From Humulus lupulus (lineage: Eukaryota > Streptophyta > Magnoliopsida > Rosales > Cannabaceae), in contig NC_084801.1 in the NCBI RefSeq assembly GCF_963169125.1, forward strand, positions 112,061,061 to 112,125,060: a stretch of DNA of 64,000 nucleotides. Reading direction: 5' to 3'. Positions within the stretch are counted from its first letter, which is position 1, and the number at the start of each line of letters is the position of its first letter. Shown here in pieces: positions 23,011-34,659 of the stretch. The notes below the pieces were generated by a model that was given only the letters and a program-made list of their open reading frames with translations, made no database searches and had not been told where the DNA came from. A program made the translations under genes and the position numbers.

Positions 23011-24340
23011 CTAATTTGAAGTACTGCCATGCAAAACTTCCTTGATCTGATAAGGTCCTTCCCAGTTCGAGCCTAAAGCACCATCCTTAGGATCCTTGTT
23101 TTCCAAAAAGACCCTTCGGAGAACTAGGTCACCCAATCCAAAACTACGTCTTTTGACCTTAGAATTAAAATAACAAGTGATTCTCTGTTGATAGTGCGCA
23201 AGTTGTAACTGTGAATCCTCTTGCTTTTCATCGATCAAGTCAAGAGATGCATTAAGTAACTCATTATTCCGCTCCTGGCTGAATGTCCTTAGTCTGTGCG
23301 TGGCTACCTTTGCTTCGACAGGAAGGGCGGCCTCACTTTCGAAGGTCAAGGAGAAAGGAGTATGTCCCTTGGAAGTCCTGTGGGAAGTTCGGTATGCCCA
23401 AAGTACTTGCGGAAGCTACTCTGGCCATACTCCTTTGGCCTCATCTAACCTTTTCTTAAGACTCGCCTTTAGGGTCTTATTCGCAGCCTCGACCTGTCCA
23501 TTGGCCTGTGGATATGCAACCGAAGAAATTTTTTTAATAACTCCGTGCTTTTCCCAGAAATCGGTGAAGAGATCACTGTCAAACTAGGTTCCATTATCTG
23601 ACACGATCTTTTTAGGAAGCCCAAATCGGCATACAATGTTTTCCACCACAAAGTCCAAGACTATCTTTGAAGTGATGGTTGCCAAAGGCTCGACCTCTAC
23701 CCACTTCGTGAAATAATCAATTGTCACCACCGTGTAGCGAACTCCTCCCTTTCCCATAGGTAAGGATCCTATTAAGTCAATGCCCCATACTGAAAATGGC
23801 CACTGGGATGAGATCATCGTTAGCTCGATTGGAGCAGCTTGTGCGATTGTGGCGAAGTGCTGGAATTTGTCGCATTTATGAACATGGGAGATGGAATCTT
23901 TTGTTAAAGTGGGCCAAAAATAACCCTGCCTTAATATTGTTAAAACTAGGTTTTACCCCCTAGCATGATCTCCACAAAAGCCTTCATGCACCTCTTGCAG
24001 AATGATTTTAGCCTCCTCAGGCAGAACACGCCGTAGAAGAGGTAGTGAATGGTCACGTCGGTATAATGTTCCATCCACAATCACATACCTCGAAGCTTGA
24101 TAGAGTATTTTTTTTTTGCGTCCTTTATTTCCTCAAGTAACCTTTCTATATAAGATATTCCACTATGGGGGTCATCCAGGTCGGCTTAGTGTCAATCATC
24201 TCATCCTCTACCATTTTTTCTGCCACACAGGGACTTTCCATGAATTTCACTGGTACTGCATTCAAAGTCTTAGCTTCCTTGGTGGTGGTAAGTCTTGCCA
24301 AAGCGTCAGCATTAGAGTTCTACTCGCGAGGTATCTATTC
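23011..24340 (-). pseudogene. Tat-2 integrase
   Basis: Minus-strand frames 23584-23817 (WGIDLIGSLPMGKGG, then VTIDYFTKWVE and SDNGT) and 23011-23349 (RNNELLNASLDL, then GDLVLRRV and GPYQI) are the catalytic core with its first two acidic residues and the C-terminal part of a Ty3/gypsy integrase. Frame breaks near 23584 and 23360 and a poorly preserved zinc domain at 23830-24100 show decay. I see no chromodomain, as expected for Tat. Confidence 0.85.
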
Positions 24341-24349
24341 AACAGTACT

Positions 24350-24661
24350 CTATTCAAACTCTGATAGCTCTCCCTTCACCTTAGCTAGATAAGTCGCCAT
24401 CTTGGTACCACGGGCTTGATATTCTCCCAACACCTGATTGACCACGAGATGGGAATCGCTATAACAGTGGACGACCCTTGCTTTCAATTCCTTTGCCAAT
24501 CTAAGTCCGGCTAACAAAGCTTCATATTTGACTTCGCTGTTGGATGCTTCAAACCTAAATCTCAAAGCTGTATGGAATCGATGCCCCTCTTGAGAGATTA
24601 GTATGATTCCAGCTCCGGACCCATTCTTGTTAGATGAGCCGTCCACGAATATTCTCCACAA
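24350..24661 (-). pseudogene. Tat-2 second (archaeal-type) RNase H
   Basis: The minus-strand frame begins WRIFVDGSSNKNGSGAGI, the classic RNase HI entry with catalytic Asp, followed by EVKYEALLAGL (catalytic Glu) and SDSHLVVNQV (catalytic Asp). Acquisition of this second RNase H is a known trait of the Tat/Ogre lineage. All three carboxylates are visible. A stop codon at about 24663 separates it from RT. Confidence 0.85.
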
Positions 24662-24664
24662 CTC

Positions 24665-25900
24665 CTACAGTGGTTCCTTCAAAAACTCCTCTTGAAATCC
24701 AGTACATTCAGCCACAAAATCAGTCAGGGCTTGGCTTTTGATCGAGGTCTGTGGTACGTACAGTATCTTGAACTGGCTGAGTTCAACTGCCCATTTTAGA
24801 AGACGTCCCGACATTTCAAGTTTTTGCAATACCTGCCTTAGAGGTTGGTCAGTCATGACATTGATTGAATGGGACTGGAAGTATGGTCTAAGATTCCTGG
24901 AAGGTAATATCAGGCAAAATGCTATCTTTTCTATCAGTGGGTACCGTGATTCAGCCCTGAGAAGTTTTTTCTTATATAGTACACCGGGTTTTGAGCATGG
25001 ACTTCTTCCCGAACTAACACGGCGCTGGCTGCATTTTCTGTCATGACCAAAAAAAGGAACAGGGGCTCTCCAGATACAGGCACAAACAATACTGGGCTCG
25101 ACCAAATGTGTCTTTAGGTCGATGAATGCCTGCTCACACTCCTCAGTCCATTCAAATTTCTTATTTCTCCTGAGTAAGCTGTAGAATGGCAAACACTTGT
25201 CAGTGGACTTTGAAATAAATCGGTTTAGTGTTGCCACCTTTCCAGTCAGGCTTTGAACTTCTTTATGCGAGCTGGGTGAAGGCATATCCAATAATGACAT
25301 GGCTTTATATGGGTTTGCCTCTATCGCCCTTGTATTGACAATGAATCCCAGAAACTTTCCCGACACCACTCCAAAAGTACATTTCTGGGGATTCAGCCTC
25401 ATATTATATTTCCTCAAGATGTCGAAACATTCATTTAGATCGGAAACATGGTTATCGATAGTCTTGGATTTGACTAGCATATCGTCGACATACACTTCCA
25501 TCTTTTTCCCGATTTGACCAACAAACATTCTCTTGACTAACCGTTGGTAGGTAGCCCCGACATTCTTCAGCCCGAAGGGCATAACATTATAACAATACAC
25601 ATTTGTTGGAGTCATAAAACTAGTATGCTCCTGGTCTGCAAGATTCATCGCGATCTGGTTATATCCAGAGTACGCATCCATAAAGGAAATGAGCTCGTGT
25701 CCCGCGGTGGCGTCTACCAATTGATCAATTCTCGGCAATGAGAAGCAATCCTTAGGACAAGCTTTATTCAGGTTAGAGAAATCGATGTAGTTCTGCCATT
25801 TTCCATTTGGCTTTGAGACCAAGACAGGATTCGCAACCCATATCAGATATTTTGCCTCACGAATGAACACGCACTTTAATAACCGAGATACTTCTTCCAA
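24665..25900 (-). pseudogene. Tat-2 reverse transcriptase and first RNase H
   Basis: This 411-codon minus-strand frame contains LNKACPKDCFSLPRIDQLVD, SFMDAYSGYNQI, MPFGLKN and the catalytic YVDDMLVKS, in the usual order for a Ty3/gypsy RT. The remainder (KLEMSGRLLKWAVELSQFKI) is the connection/RNase H region. YVDDM(L/V)VKS is the Tat/Athila signature. A probable frameshift near 25040 replaces part of the RNase H domain with unrelated residues. The rest of the domain is well preserved. Confidence 0.9.
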
Positions 25901-26185
25901 TGCCTCAACTCAGACTGTTCCCAAATGTCTCTGCTTTTGGGATTTCGTAAGCACGCTTTTATCCAAGTTTAGGGTGTGCATGATAACACTTGGGCTTATT
26001 CCCACCATGTCTTCATGAGACCAGGCGAACACATCTAGATTCTATTGTAAAAATTTAACCAGCTCCTTTTTCCTATAATCGCAAAGATTTTTCCCAATCT
26101 TAACGACTCTTGAAGGGTCTTTGGGATCTATATTTATCTCCTCGAGCTCCTCAATAGCTTGGAGCTCTGACCTGTCCTCTCCTAT
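25901..26185 (-). other. Protease-RT linker of Tat-2
   Basis: This is degenerate minus-strand coding sequence between the protease and RT frames. Short islands of the N-terminal RT region can be read, but stops prevent a continuous frame. Confidence 0.4.
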
Positions 26186-26740
26186 TCATGGGTCGATATC
26201 ATCACTTGGGGCGATGTCTCTATCCTTTTTTTCTTGAGGTTCATCCGTCTCGAAGGTAACTCCCACTTCCTGGGACTCCTCACCTCCGTCACTTATGGCC
26301 ACTGCTTGTTGCCCGAGTTGTGTTTTTCCCTTCGTGGAAATGCTATGGAATTCCTTGGCAGTGAGCTGATCACCTCTGACAGTGCATATTACCACAGATG
26401 AGGGGTATTTGATTGCTAGGTGGCGGATAGTGGTTATGGCCTCAAGTGCCATCAACGTAGGTCGGCCCAAAATCGCATTGTATGCGGCTGGACAATCGAT
26501 GACCACAAAATCAAGAAGCTTCGAGACAGTCCATGTGCCTTCACCCAATGTTACCACTAATTTGATCATTCCGATAGCTGCCGACCCTTCACTGGAAAAA
26601 CCATATAGAATCATGAAAGTTTCCTTCAACTCGGTTATAGATATTCCCATTTTTTCTAGGCTGGACCTAAAGAGTAGATTCACAGAACTTCCATTATCTA
26701 CTAGTGTCCTCCTAACTCTCCGGTTGGCGAGCTAATTCTT
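26186..26740 (-). pseudogene. Tat-2 aspartic protease
   Basis: On the minus strand the frame contains LVDNGSSVNLLF (active-site loop, DNGSS in place of DTG/DSG, common in Tat elements), then a long beta-rich region and YNAILGRPTL. It ends in an acidic linker with a stop at 26186. The protease would cleave the polyprotein. The N-terminal side is broken near 26740. Confidence 0.75.
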
Positions 26741-27070
26741 ATGACCAGAGGATCGTTATGTGGGAACTGGACATGGCTAGTATATTCCTCCGTAAAAATG
26801 ATTGGTTGTTTTTCCAATCGCTGTTGTTTTGATAACCGTTGTTCCGGGGCGAACTCTACTCTGTTATGGGATTTCAGTTCGTTGATATATCTCTTTTGGG
26901 CACCTTTGCTCGTGCCTGCCAGATGAGGTCCTCCCGAAATGGTGGCTATATCTCCTCCTGTTATCGAAGGAGGATTGTCCTAATTCACATGAGCTCCAGC
27001 TTGATTCACTGGAGCTTCCGGAGCTGATGGAGTGTTTTGTCCAGCGGGCTGACTGGGAGCTGCTCGATTC
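26741..27070 (-). other. Gag-protease linker of Tat-2
   Basis: A Pro/Ala- and Gln-rich degenerate minus-strand sequence links gag to protease. I see no domain in it. Confidence 0.35.
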
Positions 27071-27735
27071 CGAGTGTACTAAGCCAAAGGTCCTGCCCTG
27101 ATGAAAGTCTCAATCTCATCCTTTAGATGCCTGCAGTCATCAATATTATGACCGATATCATTGTGAAATTGGGATAATTTCAAAGGATCTCTCTTTGCCC
27201 TTTGATTCTTTAACGGTTCTTGTTTCTTCCACAGAAGGCGAGCAAAATTTGCCAAGAAAATGCGTTCTCTAGTATCCGTGAGATCGGTATATGTTTTGTA
27301 GACCGGTTTAAATTTCTCCACGGACTTGTTTTTCTTTGTTCCGTTCTAGTCGCCCTCACCATTTCCCTTTCTCTTATTATTTCCCCCTTGGTTATTCTGG
27401 GCAACGGTTTGAGCCGTAGCTGCTATATCTGTTACCGCTCCAACGGACTGGACATGGACTTGGCTAGTTCCTGCGACGGAAGCTCGCGCCTCTTCTAGGT
27501 TAACCCACCTTTGAGCACGGTTCAAGAACTCATCCACAGTACTAGCTTCTTTCCTCTGTAGCTCTTGCCATAGGTTGCCTCCAACAAGGATTTTCGTCCT
27601 CATTGCCATGAGCTTAGAACTTTCGCCGGCGTCTCTAGCCTGCGCAACAACATTGGAGAACCTACTTAGGTATGCTTTTAACGGTTTACCGGGCTGCTGC
27701 TTTACATTTTCCAGAGAGTCAGCCTTAATCCCACT
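27071..27735 (-). pseudogene. Tat-2 gag, truncated
   Basis: The minus-strand reading contains KQQPGKPLKAYLSRFSNV and a following helical stretch (the retrotransposon gag domain), then an Ala/Gln-rich linker. It ends with a segment reading CRHLKDEIETFIRAG typical of the gag C-terminus in this lineage. It starts abruptly at the junction near 27735; the N-terminal half of gag and the 5' LTR are missing. A frameshift separates the frames at about 27340. Confidence 0.75.
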
Positions 27736-29567
27736 CTAAAGCCCAAGAGTTACTATCATTTTCTTGCCATTTAGCATTTCCTCACACTTGGTTAACCAAT
27801 CCATATCCTAAATCATACTGAAGTTACGCATAACCAACTTATCAACCCAATTGATGAGTCCTTTTCATCATAATCCAACTCATCTCTTGAATCACCAATA
27901 CAGTATTACTTTCCCATCATAGCATAACCATGCAATCTGCATAACAAGTCTACGCTTCTCTAGATGCAACAAGCAAAGAACAACATGGCACTAAGTTAGT
28001 CAGCACAATACAAAATCAGAGCTAAGAAGCTAACCTACCATCCCTAAGGAACTAGTCTCAGTCTCTGACTGCATCAGAACGAACACTTGAGCTAGAGTCA
28101 AGCTGTCAATCCCCATTTTCTCATCCTTTCTTAGCCTTGGGAGATTCTTCTTGAAATGTCCAACCATTCTACATAAGAACACATGCCCTTGCTCGGCATT
28201 CTCCCAGATTATGCCTCTTGCACCGAACGCATTTTGGGTAAGTTTTCCAGCTTTCATTCTTGCTTGCTCCAATAAATGGAGGTACCACTATCTGAGTTTC
28301 GTGCTCCCTAGCACTCTTCTGCCCAATCTGATGTCCTGCGCTCTCAACAGAAAGAGCCTTCTCTACCACCTGAGCATAGGTAGAGACTTCATGCACTGGG
28401 GCAACTCTAATGCCCCGAGTTATTCTAGGATTCAACCCCTGAATAAATCTTTCATTCCGAGCTACATCTTTCGGTACCATGTCAAAAGCAAACTTGGCCA
28501 GCCCATCAAATCTATTAACATACTCAGTTACTAATGCCTTTCCCTGAACGAGACTCAAAAACTCACTCACCTTAGTAGTCTTGGCTGCATAACAGTAATA
28601 CTTTTCATTGAACAGCTGCCTAAATTCTTTCCAATCCATCACAGTTGTGTCTTGTGTCTAGGATACTACTTCCCACCACGTCTGGGCATCATCCAACAAT
28701 ACATATGTTGCACAGATCACCTTATCGTGACCCACCAGCCCCATGCTATCAAGAATGGAAATGATCATGCCCATCCATTGCTCAGCTCTGAATGGATCTA
28801 GGCCTCCCTCAAATACTGAGGGTAATACTCCTGGAATCTTCCACAGAGAAACTCCCATCTGCTCCCAACCCTAGGCTGAGCCAAAACTGGTGCCACTCCT
28901 GGCAAAACAAAGGAAGAAGTATTTCCCAACAGATTCTACTGTTGCTTCAAACACCTAATCTCTTCCTCATGCCTCTACAATCTTGATTGCAAATCTATAA
29001 GCATTTGTTGAAAATTCATAGGAGCAGATGAAGAACTAAAACCCTGGCTGTAACTCCCAGCCTCAGTATAACCACTACCAGGCCTCATAATCTGCCTTGA
29101 ATATAAACCTGTTGATCGAATCTGCAGTCAATAACTTGACCCATTAATCATGATGAGCATATCAAGAGCTTTTCCCCACGGGATCAATCTTACCACACCA
29201 CTTTCACAAACCACTTGCAGTACTAAAAACATGCCCATAGCATTCGTACATCAATCATAATCCCTGCTCTTCCAACATTCATACCATACCTCCAACTCTA
29301 GCATGCAAATATCACAATTATATATGTTCATGGAGCAGGTAATCATATGATCACATTCATATATATACTCATAGAGCATATAATCATATAGTCATGAGTC
29401 AGGCTCTATCATAATCTCATGCTCCCTAATAAATGTGCAGGTAAATCATTTACATTCTATTTAAGCAGTTAAGCACATAACTAAAGAAATAGTAACCATT
29501 CCCTGAGTGAAGCTATCTTCAATGATGAGTGTGCATGCCCAGCTTGTCTTCAGTAACCATAAACCTT
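27736..29567 (-). pseudogene. Gypsy element B: gag and partial protease
   Basis: Minus-strand frames 28658-28858 and 28169-28642 give a gypsy gag: DPFRAEQWMG, WWEVVS, FRQLFNEKYY, EYVNRFDGLAKF and FIQGLNPRI. A damaged zinc knuckle follows (28030-28272). A PR-like remnant (DMDWLTKCEEML) reaches the fusion with Tat-2 near 27735. Everything after protease is lost. Stops at 28658 and elsewhere make it a pseudogene. It uses the LTR at 29588-32162 as its 5' LTR. Confidence 0.8.
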
Positions 29568-29587
29568 GGCTCGCTTTGATACCAAGT
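29568..29587 (-). other. Primer-binding site of gypsy element B
   Basis: On the minus strand the sequence right after the LTR reads TTGGTATCAAAGCGAGCC. This is close to the complement of the 3' end of initiator tRNA-Met (TGGTATCAGAGC), the usual plant retrotransposon primer. Confidence 0.75.
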
Positions 29588-32162
29588 TGTAATGCCCTAA
29601 ACTCCAGGGACCGTTACGGTGTGCCTTATAAACAGTGCTAAACTCGCTAATTGAATCATTTGTCCATAATCGTGTAACTAAGTATGATTAGTGGTTTAGG
29701 ATTAAAAATCTTGGTTAAGATATAATGTTTCATTAGAACGTTTATTGTATACATTGGGATTCCAAAAATATAATTTAAAGGTCTATTACAAGAAAATATT
29801 TACAACTAGTCGATCAAAGCGAAAAAACAGGGTTTAACCCTAGTTCCTCTTTCAACCCTCAGTCGTGGCGGTCGAGCAGCCACATATGTACACATCGTCA
29901 CCTAAGCTCTCTAACTCAAGGATGGTCCAGCTTTCTTTTGCCTTTACCTGCACCACATAACACCCGTGAGCCGAAGCCCAGCAAGAAAACTTAATATGCT
30001 GATGATCAGTAATAACATGTCATCAATTCATAAGGCGCATGCCTAGCAAATATAGCCCTATTCAAGCAGGAAAATAAGTTCAAACAATGAACGAGTGACT
30101 GATCAACAAGTCACTAACAGGGGGTCTATACCATTAAACGAGTGACTAATTATCAAGTCACTAACAGGGGGTCAGTACCTTTAGACGAGTGACTAATTAT
30201 CAAGTCACTAACAGGGGGTCTATACCTTTAAACGAGTGACTAATTATCAAGTCACTAACATGGGATTCCGCTCCCTCAGCCCTGTGACACAACAGTCACC
30301 TAGGCCTTTGGCCCTGGCTCTGAGTAACTAGTCTCAGACTAGAGAAGCACTTATAATTTTCATCGACCTTCGGGTTGGTATAGCATTAATGCTCCTAGAG
30401 TCATTCAACACTGATATCGATTAGATCTAATCTTTTATTGGCTCTATGTTCATGACGCTTATGCCGTTTTTGATTATCAGGTCAGTAATACGCGACCAGT
30501 GTCGATCCTGAATAGTCAGTGCCACACACAAGTAACCAATGCTACCAAACATATATTATGTGTCAAATATCCGAATACATGGCATTCAACATGCTTACTT
30601 AACAATTGCTAGCATAATTAGGATCATGCATAAACACAGAGGCTCAAGCTTTGATCAATCTCATATTCAATATTCATGGCATGCCCTATTCTCATGTTTC
30701 TCGTGCATCCCCAATAAGCAAGATTTGCTAAGCATTTAATATGCATTCAATGTCCACATTTCAACATTCAACAAGTCTCACTAATAACCACACATGTCGC
30801 ATATATAGGGTACAATTTTCTTACCTTAGGTTCGGGCGAGAAATTATATAAGAACGACCCTTAAGAATGATAGACCTTTTAGTTCCTTAGCAGTCACCTA
30901 GTCATAACCAATTGGAATCTATTAATAAAGTAAATCAATAAATGGTTCACAATCTTGAAACACACTCCCGGGATTAATCCCACACTCTCAGGACTCCCAA
31001 TCTACCCAAATAGTGTAAAGGAACCCATCCCCGAGCCTTAAAAGTCATCCCGAGCCCTAAAATAGGCTTGTTGAAAAATGGAATAGTGCTGAGGCGATGT
31101 TAGGTGGCGCTGAGGTGCTATTTCAAGTCAGAGAGACCCAGCTCTCTGCCCTGCCTAGCGCTGCAGCGCCAATTACAGACTAGAATCTTTCTGGTTTTCC
31201 CTCCTTGTGATTGCCCTTGAAACCAACCCTCCAAACCAATCTCAAACATTACCAAAACATCCAATTCAACCCCTAAACTTCATCTACATCACACCCTCAT
31301 CAAAACCCAAGCAATCAAACTCAAAAACTTCCACTAATTCACAACTATCCACATCAAAATCTATAAGCTGAAAACTATATGAAAAATAGAGCAAAGCTTA
31401 AAGTTCATGGATGATTTCTTACCTCAAGCTGGTTTTGAGTCCACTTCAATGGATGAACCAAGATCCTAAGCTCAAACCTTTAATTTCTTAGCTTATTTCT
31501 TCAAGTTGGCTTCAAAAATTCCAAAGGAAGAAAGGAGAAAGTTTATGAGCGTATGAAGAAGGAGAACTCTGTTTTGGTTTTAGTTTTCTACAGGTTACTA
31601 GAGTCATATATATCCTAGGGGTGAAATGCCTATTTTGCCCCTAGGTCGATTAAATGTTTCTAAAGACTCCCAAGGGTAAAATCGTCCTCTTCCACTTATT
31701 TTGTTAATCATAATTAACGCTTTCCAATCCCCTCTATTCTCGATATTCTCAAATACCAAAAATGCATATCCCGTTACCCTTTAATTCCCAGCAATGATCT
31801 AATCATTAAATCACCCCGAGACTCACCCCGACTCTCGAACTTAATCCCGTTATGGCTAAACCGCTAATTTATACTCAAAGATCGTCTCATGCCGAATAGC
31901 TCGAACAAATCCACTTTATAATGTGGCCTCAACAATATATCACTGACATGCATACAAATATACAATTACGCCCTCAACGGGCCAAATTACCAAAATACCC
32001 TTGTAATGGAATGTGGACCCACATCCATGCATTTAACATCATATTATAATATAATTCACATAAGCATGCATATAATCATTTAATAACATAATAAATCAAT
32101 TATGGCCCTCCCGACCTCCAAATCAAGATCCTAAACCTTATTAGGAAATTTGGGGCATTACA
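29588..32162 (-). repeat. Full LTR, gypsy TGTAATGCCC family (2575 bp), shared by two internal regions
   Basis: It runs TGTAATGCCC...GGGGCATTACA. On its left side it has a PBS and gag; on its right side it has a PPT and pol 3' sequence. Both are in the minus orientation, so this one LTR is the 5' LTR of element B and the 3' LTR of element A. It is longer than its solo relatives largely because of a 47 bp tandem repeat at 30091-30262. The open frame 30539-30739 within it has no support. Confidence 0.85.
30091..30262. repeat. 47 bp tandem repeat, four units, in the LTR
   Basis: Units start at 30091, 30138, 30185 and 30232, an exact 47 bp period. Each contains GAGTGACT and AGTCACTAACAGGGGG, so each unit can form a GTGACT/AGTCAC hairpin. 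The other LTRs of the family in this window do not show the array. Confidence 0.9.
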
Positions 32163-34165
32163 ACTATCCCTTCCTTACAGAAATTTCGTCTTCGAAATTT
32201 ATCTGACTTGCCCGAAATAAGAATTCCGCACAACTGATTCTAGTTTCCCAGGTCGTTCCCTCGACCTCACTGTTCCTGTAACATACCTTAACCTAAGGTA
32301 TAATTTTGTTCCTCAGAACTTTATTCTTTCTGTCTCATATCTGGACAGGCTATTCCTTACAGGATAACTTAGCCTAAATCTCCAAATTCTCATAACTCAA
32401 CTTATGAGTTTCTTTTAACCCATGTCCTCAGCATGGAAATACAAAATACACTGTATACCACTGACAGTACCTAAGGTAAGGTCAATCCAAAGTCAACCTG
32501 ACCAGTCCTAGCTAGAACTCAAACTGCCAAAATAATCTAGGGCTCAACTTGCCCCTATCTCCTTATCCCTTATCATGGTGATACTTTTAAGGAAGATACA
32601 ATCTTCTACTTGGAACTCCATGTTTCTACTTTTCAATTCAGTAACACTTTTCCATTTACTCTGAGAAATGAGCATCCAAGCTCTAACCTCTAATAATCTC
32701 AATGGTCCTCCAAATTATCTCAGGATCCAAAATCAACACCTCACCCATCTCATTCCAATGAACGGGTGATAAACATTCTCAAACATACCTCGTCTCATAA
32801 GGTACCTTTTCAATACTGGATAACTCTCTCTTTCTCTTTCTGATTTACCATCAGTCTGCGGATAATGAACTATGATAGATTCTATCTATATACTTCTCAC
32901 CTTCCTTAACCCTTCCAAGACCTAGAAGTAACAATAGAGTCTTTATCTAATAAGACAGACCTTGAATTTCATGAAGGCGCACTATTTTTCTCACAAAGAG
33001 GTCTAAATATTGATCAGTTGTATTATTCGTCTTTATTGACAAAAGTAAACTCACTTTAAACACTGGTCCACATTGACCCAAACCAATTCACGCTTTCCCA
33101 CTAACGTGGGCAATCCCACCGCGAAACCCATCACGATGCTTTCTTATTTCCATTATAGAATACTCAAAGACTACAATGGCCTTACCAATTTCTGAGGCTC
33201 TATCCTGACATGCTAACAGGTTAAGAACTTTGCCACGTATTCCATTATGTCCCTCTCCATCTTAAGCCATCAATAAAAACCTTTCATACTCTGGTACACC
33301 ATCATGATGCCTAGATGAAGAGAATAAGAGAGTAGCATGAGATTCATCCAGAATATCCCATTTAATCTCAGTGTCCATCAGATTCCACATCCGATCTTTA
33401 TACCATAATAAATTCATACCTGACACTATACAACTCTTAGCTAAGACTCCCCACTCAATCTTTCCTATCTGTGGTTCACTTAATTGTCTTTCCTTTTAAT
33501 CCTCTCTGAGATAGTAATCTCAAGCATAAAACTGGCCACCTGGTCCACCAGAAACTCTACTCTAGTTCTGGTCAGATCCTTTAACCAACATGTTGCTTAA
33601 GCAATCCTTTTGCCTATCATTGAGGTGTCATAACCACCTACTAACTATTTCTAACCTACAAGAAGACTCAGAACTCTTTCCCAAGGCACATGTAATATCT
33701 TGCCCATCCAAGGAAACTACTGCCTACCGAGGCATTCCTTGACCTTGGCAAATCTCCACAAGAAATACATCACATTACCATCGTCCAAGACGATCACAAA
33801 GCCCATTCAAATAATCCTTTGAATGCTCTGTCCATCTGATTCAACAAGACACTCAACATTTATCAAACTTTCAAATCATAACTCAGCACTCCTAGTGCCC
33901 TTATCTGATATAACAACAGACTTCTGTATATCCTTCTCCCTGATCACTAGCTAGTAATAACCAGATCAAAGACCAATCTTGGAGAATACCATGTTACTCA
34001 ATAACTGAATCCCTTGGGTCTTACAACTTTACTGAAGCCGTTCAATACAGTGTCTAAAACCTGTTTCCATTCTTGGCACCAATCCATTTACCATTCATCT
34101 CTTCATAGAAAGGGTAACCCTGGCACAGTCCCCTAATCCGAGCCTCATTGAAAACCTAGTCTCAA
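32163..34165 (-). pseudogene. Gypsy element A: highly degenerate integrase region and PPT
   Basis: Directly right of the LTR, the minus strand gives a purine-rich PPT (AAGGAAGGGATAG) preceded by the common gypsy sequence CGAAGACGAAATT. Further upstream, integrase landmarks survive through many stops: GKLSPRLF (core C-terminus), a line ending REIVRLHE-like, and KWDILDESHAT near 33350. No frame longer than about 60 codons remains. It is the most eroded copy in the window. Confidence 0.65.
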
Positions 34166-34650
34166 TGCATAAAAAACATCCATCCATCAAGTTCTAATCC
34201 ATTAAATAACTTTGGGTTATAATTCTAGTCTCTGGGACCTTGAATTCTATCAATCCGGGTGATAAAATCCATCCTGAGCCATAACTTTTGGATTCCCGAG
34301 CCTAAAACCTCCTTGGAGTCCAAAAACACACTAAGCGTCGTGGCCCCAAGAACCCATGCCGCAGCCTGCCTCAACCAAAATCTCCAACCCCCAAAACAGG
34401 CAATGCGCGTCGTGGCCCAATCCATGGTGTATCGCGGCCCGCCCTTCTTCCTGGGCTCCAAAGTGTTCTAGAGGGTCGCGGCTCAATAAGAACAATGACA
34501 TGGCCCGACCCTTCGAACCCAGAAAACTCCTCCATTTTTACCTCTAAAACCAAGCCAATTTACCCCCAAAATCAACCCAATCATTCAAGTCAATCATCAC
34601 AGAAGTTCTACTATAGTCTCAGCAACAAAACCTAACAATTATTAAAACTA
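34166..34650. repeat. LTR scrap, gypsy TGTAATGCCC family
   Basis: The segment with CCTTGAATTCTATCAATCC and GTCGTGGCCC matches the middle of the family LTRs (compare around 4310-4560). Neither LTR end is present. The open frames here (34225-34553) are chance frames in LTR sequence. Confidence 0.5.
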
Positions 34651-34659
34651 AATCCCAAA

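Larger units (their letters stand above)
16645..27735 (-). mobile_element. Tat-type Ty3/gypsy element Tat-2, 5'-truncated
   Basis: On the minus strand the order is partial gag, protease, RT, a second RNase H, integrase, a spacer with hairpin repeats, an antisense gene, PPT and 3' LTR. A YVDD reverse transcriptase, a second RNase H of the archaeal type and an opposite-strand ORF between integrase and 3' LTR are established features of the Tat/Ogre lineage. The 5' LTR and the start of gag are lost at a fusion with another gypsy element near 27735. A TGTAATGCCC-family LTR fragment (19905-21881) sits inside the antisense gene. Confidence 0.8.

Noticed and set aside
29568..29587. tRNA gene remnants near the TGGTATCA motifs
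   Set aside because: Only about 18 bases matching the tRNA-Met 3' end are present, immediately next to LTRs, so these are primer-binding sites and not tRNA genes.
30091..30262. CRISPR-like regular repeats
   Set aside because: The 47 bp units are contiguous with no unique spacers, lie inside a plant LTR, and the genome is eukaryotic.
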